This document shows, piece by piece, positions 51,289 to 59,642 of a DNA stretch of 64,000 bases. This DNA is from Lentzea tibetensis (GTDB lineage Bacteria; Actinomycetota; Actinomycetes; Mycobacteriales; Pseudonocardiaceae). Position 1 is the stretch's first letter. Every line of letters starts with the position of its first letter. Below the pieces are notes generated by a model. That model was not told the origin of the DNA. It saw nothing but the letters and a program-made list of their open reading frames with translations, and searched no databases. The stretch spans positions 148,682 through 212,681 of the forward strand of contig NZ_VOBR01000011.1 of the NCBI RefSeq assembly GCF_007845675.1. Reading direction: 5' to 3'. The position numbers were made by a program, and so were the translations under genes.

Positions 51289-52161
51289 TCAGCCGCGGAT
51301 CACGGCCACCGAGCAGTGGGCGTGGTACAGCACGGCGTGGCTGACCGACCCGAGCAACGCCCTGCGCACCGCGCCCCTCCCGTGGCTGCCGAGCACCAGC
51401 AGCGCGGCGTCCGCCGCCTCCTCGATCAACGCGTGCGCCGGGCCGTCGAACGACACGAGCTGGCGCACGTCCACGTCGGGGTGCGCCTTGCGGTGGGGGG
51501 CGAGTGCCTCCTCGAGCACGGCCTCCGAGCCGGCCTTGAGCTGTTCCCAGTCGTAATCCCACGTGCGCACCGGCGACAGCGAGTCGAGCGGCAGGTCCGC
51601 CCACGCGTGCACGGCGACGAGCTCGCGGCCGTGCCGGGCCGCGAAGTCGAACGCGAAGGCGACCGCGTGACCGCCGCGTTCGGATCCGTCGACCCCGACG
51701 ACGACCTTCCCGGCGGTGTTCTCACCGCGCACGACCACGGTCCGCTCGTGGTGGTGCACCACGTCGGCCGACGTGGAGCCGAGCAACGCCCTGGTGAGCG
51801 CCGAGCGCCCGGACGCGCCGACGACCAGCAGCCCGGCGCCGTCGTCGACCACCTCCGCCAGCCGCCCCTGTTCGAGCCGGGTGGCCACCTCGAGGTCCGG
51901 CCACCGCTGCCCGCAGTCGGCGGCGACGGCGGCGAGCTCCTTCTCGGCCTGCTCGCGGACGACGTCCTCGCTGAACACGTCGGGCACCGGCGCGGAGACC
52001 GGCGTGAACACCAGGTCCGGGACCGGTGTGGGCAGCGCGGTCACGATCAGCAGCCGCCGTCCCAGGCTCATCGCTTCCCTTGCGGCCCATCCGATCGCGC
52101 GCCGTGCCTGCGCGGAACCGTCGAAACCGGCCACCACCGGACCCTGCTCAGCGCTGGTCAC
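51289..52161 (-). CDS. Universal stress protein with two UspA domains
   Basis: A 290-aa tandem USP. Domain 1 (about 1-140) starts PVVAGFDGSAQARRAI and ends with the ATP-binding loop VVGASGRSALTRALLGSTS. Domain 2 starts VVVGVDGSERGGHAV and ends VLGSHGRGAVRRALLGSVS. Both G-2x-G-9x-G-S/T loops look complete, so both sites should bind ATP, as in dormancy-type USPs of actinobacteria. The start is a GTG at 52161. It diverges from the SPW-repeat membrane protein gene. Confidence 0.92.
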   Translation of the reverse strand: MTSAEQGPVVAGFDGSAQARRAIGWAAREAMSLGRRLLIVTALPTPVPDLVFTPVSAPVPDVFSEDVVREQAEKELAAVAADCGQRWPDLEVATRLEQGRLAEVVDDGAGLLVVGASGRSALTRALLGSTSADVVHHHERTVVVRGENTAGKVVVGVDGSERGGHAVAFAFDFAARHGRELVAVHAWADLPLDSLSPVRTWDYDWEQLKAGSEAVLEEALAPHRKAHPDVDVRQLVSFDGPAHALIEEAADAALLVLGSHGRGAVRRALLGSVSHAVLYHAHCSVAVIRG

Positions 52162-52237
52162 ACGTCACCTCCGCTCGTCCGGCGACGGGTACCCGGCAGC
52201 CGGATTCAGCACACTTCGCGGTGAATAGGCCGACTAT

Positions 52238-52247
52238 GCAACGTTGC
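52238..52247. promoter_or_regulatory. Palindrome GCAACGTTGC upstream of the SPW gene
   Basis: A perfect 10-bp palindrome in the 118-bp gap between the divergent USP and SPW genes. It could be a regulator site; no partner is evident. Confidence 0.3.
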
Positions 52248-52279
52248 CTCCCGCTGTTGCACAGGGCAAGTATTGCGGC

Positions 52280-52657
52280 GTGCGCGCGGTGGAGAGCAAG
52301 GCCGGCGTCATCACGTTCCTCTCGGGTGTGTGGCTGATCATCGCTCCGGCCGTGTTGCACTTCGACGCGGCCGACATCGGCTTCCGCCCGTACTGGCCCG
52401 CGATGGCGGTCGCCGTCGTGGTCATGATCGTCGGGATGCTCCGGGCACTGGCGCCGCTGGAAGTGCCGTGGCTCGGCGCGATCACGTTCGTCCTGTCGCT
52501 CTGGCTGGCGGCCGCGCCGGTCCTGTGGCGCGACGACGCCGCCGCCACGGGTGCCGTCGTCAACCAGGTGGTCATCGGGACCGGACTGGTGGTCACGTGC
52601 GTGGTCACCGCGCTGATGAACCGGCAGCGTCGGCACACGAGGTCCACGGCCTCCTGA
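52280..52657 (+). CDS. SPW-repeat integral membrane protein
   Basis: A 125-aa membrane protein with four predicted TM segments arranged as two repeats. Each repeat carries an SPW-like signature: SGVWLIIAPAVL near residue 15 and LSLWLAAAPVLW near residue 76. The family has unknown function. The GTG at 52280 was chosen because the mature helix begins shortly after it; a GTG at 52289 is an alternative. The charged tail RQRRHTRS is presumably cytoplasmic. It is followed by the tetR-1 gene on the same strand, 63 bp away. Confidence 0.75.
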   Translation: MRAVESKAGVITFLSGVWLIIAPAVLHFDAADIGFRPYWPAMAVAVVVMIVGMLRALAPLEVPWLGAITFVLSLWLAAAPVLWRDDAAATGAVVNQVVIGTGLVVTCVVTALMNRQRRHTRSTAS

Positions 52658-52678
52658 GTGCGTCTCAGTTCACATCGT

Positions 52679-52714
52679 GCAAACTTGCACGGCGTGCACA
52701 ATTCCACCTACCGT
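52679..52714 (+). promoter_or_regulatory. tetR-1 promoter with palindromic operator (copy 1)
   Basis: The 13-bp palindrome TGCACGGCGTGCA (52686-52698) overlaps a -35-like TTGCAC (52685-52690). TACCGT (52709-52714) is 18 bp on and the GTG follows at 52721, so a leaderless start is likely. A 20-bp block around the palindrome recurs with one change before the P450 gene (56872-56891). Confidence 0.7.
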
Positions 52715-52720
52715 GGACAC

Positions 52721-53335
52721 GTGACCATCCAGCAGGGGGAAAGCCTGCGCGACCGCAAGAAGCGCCGCACCCGTGCGGCGCTGGTCGGCGCGACCCTGCG
52801 GCTCGCCGCGCGGAAGGGACTGGACCAGGTCACGGTCGAGGAGATCAGCAGCGCCGCCGACGTCTCGACCCGCACGTTCTTCAACTACTTCGCCAGCAAG
52901 GACGAGGCCGTCACCGGGTCCGATCCGGAAGCCGGGCCGCGCCTGCGCGACCGGGTGCTCGCCCAGCCCGCCGACCTCTCGCCGATCGCCGCGCTCAAGG
53001 TCGCGCTGCTCGCCGAGGTGTCCGACGAGCTGGCCGAGGACCGGGACGTCTGGCTGCTGCGCAAGCAGGTCATCGGGCAGCACCCGGAGCTGCTGGCGCG
53101 GGTGTTCGCGAGCGGTGAGGAAGCTGAACGGCACCTCGTCGCCGCACTCGCCGAACGGTCCGGCCTGGCCGTGACCGACACCTTTCCGATGTTGCTCACC
53201 GCCGCGACGGGCGCGGCGTTCCGGGTCGCGATGGCCCGCTGGGCCGTGGTGGACGATCCGCCGCCGCTCGCGGACCTGCTCGGCGAGGCGCTCGACCTCC
53301 TCGCCGCCGGCCTGACCACCGTTCCGCAGAACTGA
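52721..53335 (+). CDS. TetR family repressor 1
   Basis: A 204-aa TetR protein. The helix-turn-helix spans about residues 14-60 (RDRKKRRTRAALVGATLRLA ... VSTRTFFNYFASKDEAV), followed by a TetR_C/MftR-like ligand domain. The GTG at 52721 lies 6 nt after a -10-like box with no RBS. A palindromic operator overlaps its own -35 and a near-identical copy lies before the P450 gene, so it probably represses itself, the downstream MFS pump (12 bp away) and the P450. It is a paralogue of TetR-2 at 54975 and shares the RTFFNYFASK recognition segment. Confidence 0.9.
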   Translation: MTIQQGESLRDRKKRRTRAALVGATLRLAARKGLDQVTVEEISSAADVSTRTFFNYFASKDEAVTGSDPEAGPRLRDRVLAQPADLSPIAALKVALLAEVSDELAEDRDVWLLRKQVIGQHPELLARVFASGEEAERHLVAALAERSGLAVTDTFPMLLTAATGAAFRVAMARWAVVDDPPPLADLLGEALDLLAAGLTTVPQN

Positions 53336-53346
53336 TTGGGGGGACC

Positions 53347-54921
53347 ATGACGGTCAACACCGCTCCGGCAGAAGCTTCACCAGAAACGCCGCCCGAGGTG
53401 CGCTCGCGGCGTGACGTCATCCAGGCGATGTCCGGCCTGATGCTCGGCATGTTCGTGTCGATCCTGGCGTCGACCATCGTGTCGAACGCGCTGCCGCGGA
53501 TCATCGCCGACCTGAACGGCTCGCAGTCCGTCTACACCTGGGTCGTCACGACCGAGCTGCTGGCGATGACCGCGACCGTGCCGCTGTGGGGCAAGCTCGC
53601 GGACCTGTACAGCCGCAAGTTCCTCATCCAGGCGTCGCTCGGCCTGTTCGTGATCGGCTCGCTCATCGCCGGGTTCTCCCCGAACGTCGAGGTGCTCATC
53701 GCGAGCCGCGTTGTGCAGGGCCTCGGCGCGGGCGGCATGACGGCGCTCGCGACGATCGTGATGGCCGCGATGATCCCGCCGCGCGAGCTCGGTCGGTACT
53801 CCGGCATCTTCGGCGCCGTGTTCGGCGTCGGCACGGTCGCGGGCCCGCTCATCGGCGGCCTGCTGGTCGACACCTCCTGGCTCGGCTGGCGCTGGTGCTT
53901 CTTCATCGGCGTCCCGTTCTCGCTCGCCGCGATCTACCTGCTCCAGCGCACGCTGCACCTCCCGTTGGTGCGCAAGGAGAACGTGAAGATCGACTACCTC
54001 GGTGCCGCGCTGATCGTCGGTGGCGTGTCCACGCTGCTGGTGTGGTCGACGCTGGCGGGCAACAAGTTCGACTGGTGGTCGGGCTGGACGGCCGCGCTGG
54101 TGCTGACCGGTGTCGTGCTGCTGGCGCTGGCGGTGTGGGTCGAGTCCCGCGCGGCCGACCCGATCGTGCCGCTGTCGATCTTCCGCAACCGCACGGTCTC
54201 GCTGGCCACGGTCGCGAGCGCGCTCGTCGGTGTCGCGATGTTCGGCGGCACGGTGTTCCTGTCGCAGTACTTCCAGATCGGTCTCGGCAAGACGCCGACC
54301 CAGGCCGGTCTGCTGAGCCTGCCGCTGATCTTCGGCCTGCTGGTGTCGTCGACCGTCGCCGGTCAGCTGATCACCAGGTACGGCCGCTGGAAGGCGTTCC
54401 TCGTGGCCGGTAGCGCGATCATGGTCGGCGGCATGCTGCTGCTGAGCACGATCACCGCGCAGACCACGGTGTTCGTGGTCAGCGTGCACATGGTCGTGCT
54501 GGGCATCGGCGTCGGCCTGCTGATGCAGAACCTGGTGCTGGCGGCGCAGAACGACGTGCCCGCCAAGGACCTCGGCGCGACGACCTCGACGCTGACGTTC
54601 TTCCGCAGCCTCGGCGGCGCGATCGGCGTCAGCGCGCTGGGTGCGGTGCTGGCCAACAAGGTCACGTCGCTGATGACCGAGAAGTTCGGCCCGCTGGCCA
54701 CCTCGTCCGGTGGGGACTCGGTGCCCGACCTGTCGGCGCTGCCCGCGCCGGTCAAGGCGATCGTGTCCGAGATCTACGCGACCGCGACCGCCGAGATCTT
54801 CCTGGTCGGTGCCCCGTTCGCGGTGCTCGCACTGCTCGCGGTGCTGTTCATCAAGGAGAAGCCGCTCAAGACGCAGAGCGGTGACGAGCGGCTGGCAGCT
54901 GAGATGGCCGCCACGCACTGA
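53347..54921 (+). CDS. DHA2-family (EmrB/QacA) MFS drug efflux pump, 14 TM
   Basis: A 524-aa exporter with about 14 TM segments. Motif A is LWGKLADLYSRKF after TM2, and the antiporter motif C is the GAVFGVGTVAGPLIGG stretch in TM5. D-rich motif SILASTIVSNALPRIIADL in TM1 fits the DHA2 group. It follows tetR-1 by 12 bp and is bracketed by tetR-2, an arrangement typical of inducible efflux. The substrate is unknown. It could serve either nearby biosynthetic cluster; dithiolopyrrolone clusters usually encode an MFS exporter, but this link is only positional. Confidence 0.93.
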   Translation: MTVNTAPAEASPETPPEVRSRRDVIQAMSGLMLGMFVSILASTIVSNALPRIIADLNGSQSVYTWVVTTELLAMTATVPLWGKLADLYSRKFLIQASLGLFVIGSLIAGFSPNVEVLIASRVVQGLGAGGMTALATIVMAAMIPPRELGRYSGIFGAVFGVGTVAGPLIGGLLVDTSWLGWRWCFFIGVPFSLAAIYLLQRTLHLPLVRKENVKIDYLGAALIVGGVSTLLVWSTLAGNKFDWWSGWTAALVLTGVVLLALAVWVESRAADPIVPLSIFRNRTVSLATVASALVGVAMFGGTVFLSQYFQIGLGKTPTQAGLLSLPLIFGLLVSSTVAGQLITRYGRWKAFLVAGSAIMVGGMLLLSTITAQTTVFVVSVHMVVLGIGVGLLMQNLVLAAQNDVPAKDLGATTSTLTFFRSLGGAIGVSALGAVLANKVTSLMTEKFGPLATSSGGDSVPDLSALPAPVKAIVSEIYATATAEIFLVGAPFAVLALLAVLFIKEKPLKTQSGDERLAAEMAATH

Positions 54922-54928
54922 CACCCCG

Positions 54929-54961
54929 GTGCGGTGATCGTCTGTTCGACGGTCACCGCAC
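54929..54961. terminator. Strong hairpin between MFS pump and tetR-2 (terminator and/or operator)
   Basis: A 14-bp stem (one G-U pair) with a 5-nt loop: GTGCGGTGA...TCACCGCAC outside, CGTC/GACG inside. It begins 8 bp after the MFS stop and abuts the tetR-2 -10 (TACTGT, 54962-54967). It may end MFS transcription and also serve as the TetR-2 operator. Confidence 0.6.
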
Positions 54962-54974
54962 TACTGTGTGCCGC

Positions 54975-55571
54975 ATGACGGGCCTGCGGGAACGCAAGAA
55001 GGCGGCAACACGTGCCGCGCTGGCGGACGCCGCGCTCACGCTGTGCGTCGAGCACGGCGTCGACGCGGTGACCGTCGAGCAGGTCGCCACCGCCGCGGGC
55101 GTGTCGCTGCGGACGTTCTTCAACTACTTCGCCTCCAAGGAGGAGGCCGTCGTCGCCGGTGACATGGCCACGGCGGGCGCCTTCGTCTCGGCCTTCGCCG
55201 CGCGACCGGCCGGCGAGGCCGTGCTGGTCGCGCTCGGCGCGGCGTTGCACGAGGTCATCCCCGAGCACATCGAGCTGTCCCGGCTGCACCAGCTGAGGAC
55301 GTTGCGCCGCACGCCTTCCCTGCTGCCGCACCTGATGGCCGCCTACGCGGTGCGCGAGCAGGAGCTGGCGGCGGCGATCGCCGCGCGGTCCGGGGTCGAC
55401 GCCTCCGCCGACCCCTACCCGCAGATGTCCGCCGCCGCCACCATGGCCTCGCTGCGCGCCATCCTCCAGTGGTGGGTGGACGTGCCGGACGCGATGTCGC
55501 GCTACAACTCCGCCGAGCTGATCGACCGGTTGATCGCCCAGCTCGGCGCGGGTTTCACGCGTCCCAGCTGA
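54975..55571 (+). CDS. TetR family repressor 2
   Basis: A 198-aa TetR protein with the helix-turn-helix at about residues 5-52 (LRERKKAATRAALADAAL ... VSLRTFFNYFASKEEAV). It is clearly paralogous to TetR-1, with near-identical recognition helices. The ATG at 54975 is preceded by TACTGT at leaderless spacing and no RBS. The long inverted repeat just upstream is its candidate operator. Its end overlaps the convergent P450 gene by 17 bp. The target could be the MFS pump between the two repressors or the P450. Confidence 0.9.
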   Translation: MTGLRERKKAATRAALADAALTLCVEHGVDAVTVEQVATAAGVSLRTFFNYFASKEEAVVAGDMATAGAFVSAFAARPAGEAVLVALGAALHEVIPEHIELSRLHQLRTLRRTPSLLPHLMAAYAVREQELAAAIAARSGVDASADPYPQMSAAATMASLRAILQWWVDVPDAMSRYNSAELIDRLIAQLGAGFTRPS

Positions 55572-56805
55572 CCGGCAGGGAATGCACGCCGAAGACCACC
55601 ATCGTGTCGCGCGTGGGCACCTGGCGGGCCGGAACGTCCAGTCGCAGCCCCGGCAACCGCCGCAGCAGCTCGGTGAAGCCGACGGCCATCTCGACCCTCG
55701 CCAGCTGCTGCCCGAGGCACTGGTGGATCCCGTGCCCGAACGACAGGTGGTGCCCGCGCGGCCGGTCGACCGCCAGCGCGCCCGGATCGGGGAACTGCTC
55801 GGCGTCCCGGTTGACGGCGGGCACCGAGATGATCACCGTGCTGTCGGCGGGGATCACGACCCCGCCCAGCTCGACCTCGGCGGTGGCGAACCGGAACGGT
55901 CCCATGTGGATGATCGACAGGTAGCGCAGCAGCTCCTCGACCGCACCCTCGGCGAGTGACGGGTCCGCACGCAGCTTCGCCAGCTGGTCGGGGTGCTCGA
56001 GCAGCGCGAAAGTGCCCAGCCCCAACATGTTCGCGGTCGTCTCGTGCCCCGCGACCAGCAGCAGGTTCGCGACACCGGCGAGCTCGTCGTCGTCGAGGTC
56101 GCCGTCCTGGATGAGCCCGGACAGCAGGTCGTCCGCGGGATGCTCGCGCTTCGAGCGCACCAGTCCGATCATGTACGCGCGCAGCTCGTCGCGGGCCTCG
56201 ATCAGCTGCTCCAGCGGGGTCTCGAGGTTCAGCAGCTGCGCGGTCCGGTGCTGGAACGAGTCCCGGTCGTCGTAAGGAACACCGAGCAGCTCGCAGATCA
56301 CCAGCGACGGCACCGGCAGCGCGAAGTCGCGCACCAGGTCGGCGGGCGGCCCGGCGGCGATCATCGCGTCGAGCCGGTCGGTGACGATCTCGTGGATGCG
56401 CGGCGTGAGCATCCGCATGCGCCGCACGGTGAACTGCCCGGTCAGCAGCCTGCGGTACCGGGTGTGCTCGGGCGCGTCCATGGCGATGAACCCGCCCGCG
56501 CGGGCCTTGGGGGAGAGCAGTTGCTCACGCATCTCCTGGGGCACCCGCGCCAGCAGCCGCGGGTTGCGGAACCGGTCGGCGCTCATCCTCGGATCGCTGA
56601 GCACGGCACGCGCTTCGTCGTGCCCGGTCACCAGCCACACGACCTCGCCGTTCGTGGCGGTGACCTGGTGGACGGGGCCGCGTGCGCTGAGGTCGGTCAC
56701 GCCCGCTGCCGGGTCGAACGGGCAGCCCGTGCGGTCGACCAGCTCGGGCGGCAGCTGCGTGCGCATGCTGTCGGTGGTGGGGCGTTGCCGGGAAGCCGCG
56801 GTCAT
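55555..56805 (-). CDS. Cytochrome P450
   Basis: A 416-aa soluble bacterial P450, class I, needing ferredoxin. The I-helix oxygen motif is LLVAGHETTANM (about 250-261), ExxR is in EELLRYLS, and the heme loop is FGHGIHQCLG with Cys363 as the thiolate ligand. It resembles CYP105/107 oxygenases of secondary metabolism. No ferredoxin gene is adjacent. The ATG at 56805 was preferred to upstream frames that lack an RBS. Its promoter carries the same 20-bp operator as tetR-1, so it is probably in that repressor's regulon. The substrate is unknown. Confidence 0.92.
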   Translation of the reverse strand: MTAASRQRPTTDSMRTQLPPELVDRTGCPFDPAAGVTDLSARGPVHQVTATNGEVVWLVTGHDEARAVLSDPRMSADRFRNPRLLARVPQEMREQLLSPKARAGGFIAMDAPEHTRYRRLLTGQFTVRRMRMLTPRIHEIVTDRLDAMIAAGPPADLVRDFALPVPSLVICELLGVPYDDRDSFQHRTAQLLNLETPLEQLIEARDELRAYMIGLVRSKREHPADDLLSGLIQDGDLDDDELAGVANLLLVAGHETTANMLGLGTFALLEHPDQLAKLRADPSLAEGAVEELLRYLSIIHMGPFRFATAEVELGGVVIPADSTVIISVPAVNRDAEQFPDPGALAVDRPRGHHLSFGHGIHQCLGQQLARVEMAVGFTELLRRLPGLRLDVPARQVPTRDTMVVFGVHSLPVSWDA

Positions 56806-56863
56806 CGGGCAGTCCTGTTCCCGACCCGGAGTAGTCGGGTCGTAGCTCGGCGTCGTCGACCCC

Positions 56864-56892
56864 ACAGTACTCAAACTTGCACGACGTGCACT
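56864..56892 (-). promoter_or_regulatory. P450 promoter with palindromic operator (copy 2)
   Basis: The palindrome TGCACGACGTGCA (56878-56890) sits in a 20-bp block that differs from the tetR-1 copy at one base. On the minus strand a -10-like TACTGT (56869-56864) follows with the operator over the -35 region, as expected for repression. Confidence 0.65.
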
Positions 56893-56903
56893 TTCTTTTC
56901 CGG

Positions 56904-57569
56904 TCAGCGGATCGGGGACGACAGCGGCTGGCCCGCGAGCTGCCACTCGAGGATGCCGTCGGCCAGCCGCGTGGCGTGGAACCCGTGCGCGTTGAGCAGT
57001 CGCACGGCGTCGTGCGAGAACGAGCAGTAGACGCCCCGGCAGTAGACGACGATCTCCTGGTCCGGCGGCAGTTCGGACAGACGCGACTCCAGCTCGTCCA
57101 TCGGGATCGACACGGCCTTCGGGATGTGCGCGGCCTCGTACTCGGACGACGGCCGCACGTCCACGACGATCGCCTGTCCCGCGCTGACCCGGCGCAGCAA
57201 CTCGTCGCGGCTGATCTCCTCGGTGTCGTCGGGGCCGAGGTAGCGACGGGCGGCCGCGTCGACCTCGGCCATCTGGGTCGACGCGACGGTGAGCAGCTGG
57301 CCGTACAGGGCGGCGACGGCGTCGGACGCGATGCGGTAGCGGATGGTCGTGCCGTCGCGGGTCGTGGAGACCAGGCCCGCGTGCTTGAGGGTCTGCAGGT
57401 GCGCGGACGTGGTGGTGACGTTCAGCCCGGCCGCCTGCGCCAGTTCGACCACGGCGTACGGGCGCTGGACGAGCAGGTCGACCAGCTCCAGCCGCTTGCC
57501 GTTGCCCAGTGCCTTGCCCACCAGTGCGATCAGTTCGTACAGCGCGGGCCTCAGTCGCCTTTCGGGCAC
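56904..57569 (-). CDS. ArsR-family repressor fused to a rhodanese domain
   Basis: A 221-aa protein. Residues 1-95 are an ArsR winged helix (NGKRLELVDLLVQRPYAVVE, TTTSAHLQTLKHAGLVSTTRDG). Residues 120-221 are a rhodanese domain with the Cys loop VVYCRGVYCSFSHDAV. Fusions of this kind sense sulfur or redox state through the rhodanese Cys. The GTG at 57569 has a GGAGG box 8 nt upstream. It diverges from a GliT/HlmI-like flavoprotein gene and a palindrome lies between them. It probably represses that flavoprotein until reactive sulfur or disulfide stress appears. Confidence 0.88.
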   Translation of the reverse strand: MPERRLRPALYELIALVGKALGNGKRLELVDLLVQRPYAVVELAQAAGLNVTTTSAHLQTLKHAGLVSTTRDGTTIRYRIASDAVAALYGQLLTVASTQMAEVDAAARRYLGPDDTEEISRDELLRRVSAGQAIVVDVRPSSEYEAAHIPKAVSIPMDELESRLSELPPDQEIVVYCRGVYCSFSHDAVRLLNAHGFHATRLADGILEWQLAGQPLSSPIR

Positions 57570-57590
57570 CTGTCGCCTCCTAGGCGATAG

Positions 57591-57608
57591 TTCCAAAGAT
57601 CTGTGGAA
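57591..57608. promoter_or_regulatory. Candidate ArsR-rhodanese operator
   Basis: TTCCAAAGATCTGTGGAA is an 18-bp palindrome with one mismatched pair, centred in the 83-bp divergent region between the ArsR-rhodanese gene and the flavoprotein gene. It is a natural site for control of both. Confidence 0.6.
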
Positions 57609-57652
57609 TAGTGTAACTGGAAGGCGGGAAAGTCAATCCGAGAGGGGACGGC

Positions 57653-58552
57653 ATGGGTGACGTGCGCGACGTCGTGGTGATCGGTGGCGGGGCTGCCGGG
57701 TTGAGCGGCGCGCTGCTGCTGGCCAGGGCGCGGCTGCGGGTGACCGTGGTCGACGCGGGCACGCCGCGCAACGCGCCCGCCGCGCACATGCACGGCTTCC
57801 TCTCGCGTGACGGCATGCCGCCCGGCGAGCTGGTCGCGGCCGGACGGGACGAGGTCGCCGCGTACGGCGGTGAGCTGGTCGACGACGCGGTGACGGAAGT
57901 GCTGCCCGGCTTCGAAGTCCGGCTGGCGAGCGGCCGCGTGCTGACCGCGCCGCGGCTCCTGGTGACCACCGGCATGCGCGACGAGCTGCCCGGCGTGCCC
58001 GGTGTCGCGGAACGCTGGGGGCGCGACGTGCTGCAGTGCCCGTACTGCCACGGCTACGAGGTGCGCGACCAGGCGCTCGGCGTGCTCGCCACCTCGCCCG
58101 CCGCCGTGCACCAGGCGCTGCTCGTGCGGCAGTGGTCGGCCGGCACCTCGTTCTTCGAGCACACCTACGAGCTGACCGACGCCGAACGCGCCCAGCTCGC
58201 CGCGTGGGACATCCGGATCGTGCCGGGCGAGGTCAAGGAGCTCGTCGTCGAGGACGCCGTGCGCGCCGTGCGGACCGCGGACGACGAGGTGCCCGTCGAC
58301 GCGGTGTTCGTCTTCCCCCGGTTCGTGCCCGGCCTGCTCGGCGGACTCGGGCTCGCGACCGACGAACGGGGCTTCGCGGTCGCGGACGGCAACGGCGCGA
58401 CGAGCGTGCCCGGCGTGTGGGCGGCGGGCAACGTCGTCAACTCCAGGGCCCAGGTGCTCATGGCCGCGGGCGCCGGTGCGGCCGCCGCGATGTCCATCCA
58501 CGCCGATCTCGTGCAGGACCTCACCCGGCGGGCTGTGCAGAACGCCAGCTGA
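57653..58552 (+). CDS. Thioredoxin-reductase-like flavoprotein (GliT/HlmI-type dithiol oxidase candidate)
   Basis: A 299-aa FAD protein. The FAD Rossmann motif is VVVIGGGAAGLSGALL (about 7-22) and the redox pair is C129-P-Y-C132 followed by HGYE. The region that holds the NADPH motif in thioredoxin reductases reads GVLATSPAAVHQALLVRQWS, without GxGxxA, as in GliT- and HlmI-like oxidases. Such enzymes use oxygen to close disulfides, including the one in holomycin and gliotoxin. It diverges from an ArsR-rhodanese gene and lies 4.9 kb before dithiolopyrrolone-like genes. It may be the cluster's self-resistance oxidase, but similar proteins with this regulator also occur outside such clusters. 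Confidence 0.8.
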   Translation: MGDVRDVVVIGGGAAGLSGALLLARARLRVTVVDAGTPRNAPAAHMHGFLSRDGMPPGELVAAGRDEVAAYGGELVDDAVTEVLPGFEVRLASGRVLTAPRLLVTTGMRDELPGVPGVAERWGRDVLQCPYCHGYEVRDQALGVLATSPAAVHQALLVRQWSAGTSFFEHTYELTDAERAQLAAWDIRIVPGEVKELVVEDAVRAVRTADDEVPVDAVFVFPRFVPGLLGGLGLATDERGFAVADGNGATSVPGVWAAGNVVNSRAQVLMAAGAGAAAAMSIHADLVQDLTRRAVQNAS

Positions 58553-58676
58553 GACGGCTATTGCAGCCACTTTTCCAAGGCAACGGGAAATATTACCCGG
58601 CTATCTGTTAGTGGCTCCCCTAAGACGGCAACTCGTATCCTGTGAGGGGGATTCGGATTGATTCGGGGGACCTGAA

Positions 58677-59642
58677 TTGCTTCGGTGCGTTGAGTTCAGC
58701 CGGCCGGACGATCCGGATCACGATGAGAATGCGTCCTCGCTTCCTTCGGATAAATGCGTGCTGGTGCCGATAAGCGAACTGCGGCCTTCTGACTCACCGC
58801 GGTTGTCGGGCGAGAGTTGTGCGCACGCGCGCACTCTCGCCGAATCGGACGCCGAGCTGCCGCCGTTGCTCGTGCACCGGCCGACCATGCGCGTGATCGA
58901 CGGGATGCACCGGCTCCAAGCGGCGACGCTGCGCGGCGAGCGGGCGGTGCTCGTGCGGTTCTACGACGGCGCCGCCGCGGACGCGTTCGTCCTCGCCGTC
59001 AAGGCGAACGTCGCGCACGGCCTGCCGTTGTCGGTCGCGGACCGCCGGGCGGCCGCGCTGCGCATCATCGCCTCGCACCCGCAGTGGTCGGACCGGGCGA
59101 TCGCCGAGGCCACCGGGCTCACCGCGAAGACGATCGGCTCGATCCGCCGGTGCGCAACTGGCGAGGACGCGCAGTTGCGCACCCGGATCGGCCGTGACGG
59201 CAGGGCCCGCCCGCTGAGCAGCTCCGACGGCCGCCTGCGGGCCTGTGCGCTGATGAGGGAGAAACCGGACGCGTCGCTGCGGCAGATCGCCGGCGAGGCC
59301 GGGATCTCGCTGGGGACGGTGCGCGACGTGCGCGACCGGCTCGCGCGCGGTGAGGACCCGGTGCCCCGGCAGCAGCGGGACCGCCGCCCCGCCGAACCGG
59401 TGCAGATGCGGACCGAAGACGTGATGTCGCTGCTCGTGCGGCTCAAACGCGACCCGTCGCTGCGGTTCACCGAGACCGGCCGTTCGCTCATCCGGCTGCT
59501 CAGCCTGCACGCGCTCGGCGAGCGGGAACGCGAGCAGCTGCTCGACTCCGTGCCCGCGCACTGCAGGCGCGTCGTCGCCGAGCTGGCGCACGCGTGCGCG
59601 CAGACGTGGCAGGAGATCGCGGACAAGTTCGAGTGCCGTTAG
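58677..59642 (+). CDS. StrR-like (ParB-N) pathway-specific transcriptional activator
   Basis: A 321-aa regulator of the StrR/NovG/Bbr type. The ParB-like N domain includes ISELRPSDSPRLSGES, ELPPLLVHR, VIDGMHRLQAATLRG and DAFVLAVKANVAHGLPLS. A central helix-turn-helix follows (WSDRAIAEATGLTAKTIGSI) and a second one is near LRQIAGEAGISLGTVRDV. Members are cluster-situated activators for streptomycin, aminocoumarins and glycopeptides. The start is uncertain: the TTG at 58677 has a GGGGGA box, and a GTG near 58753 is an alternative. It ends at a strong terminator. It could drive the flavoprotein/Cy-A-T genes, the large NRPS operon, or both. Confidence 0.85.
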   Translation: MLRCVEFSRPDDPDHDENASSLPSDKCVLVPISELRPSDSPRLSGESCAHARTLAESDAELPPLLVHRPTMRVIDGMHRLQAATLRGERAVLVRFYDGAAADAFVLAVKANVAHGLPLSVADRRAAALRIIASHPQWSDRAIAEATGLTAKTIGSIRRCATGEDAQLRTRIGRDGRARPLSSSDGRLRACALMREKPDASLRQIAGEAGISLGTVRDVRDRLARGEDPVPRQQRDRRPAEPVQMRTEDVMSLLVRLKRDPSLRFTETGRSLIRLLSLHALGEREREQLLDSVPAHCRRVVAELAHACAQTWQEIADKFECR

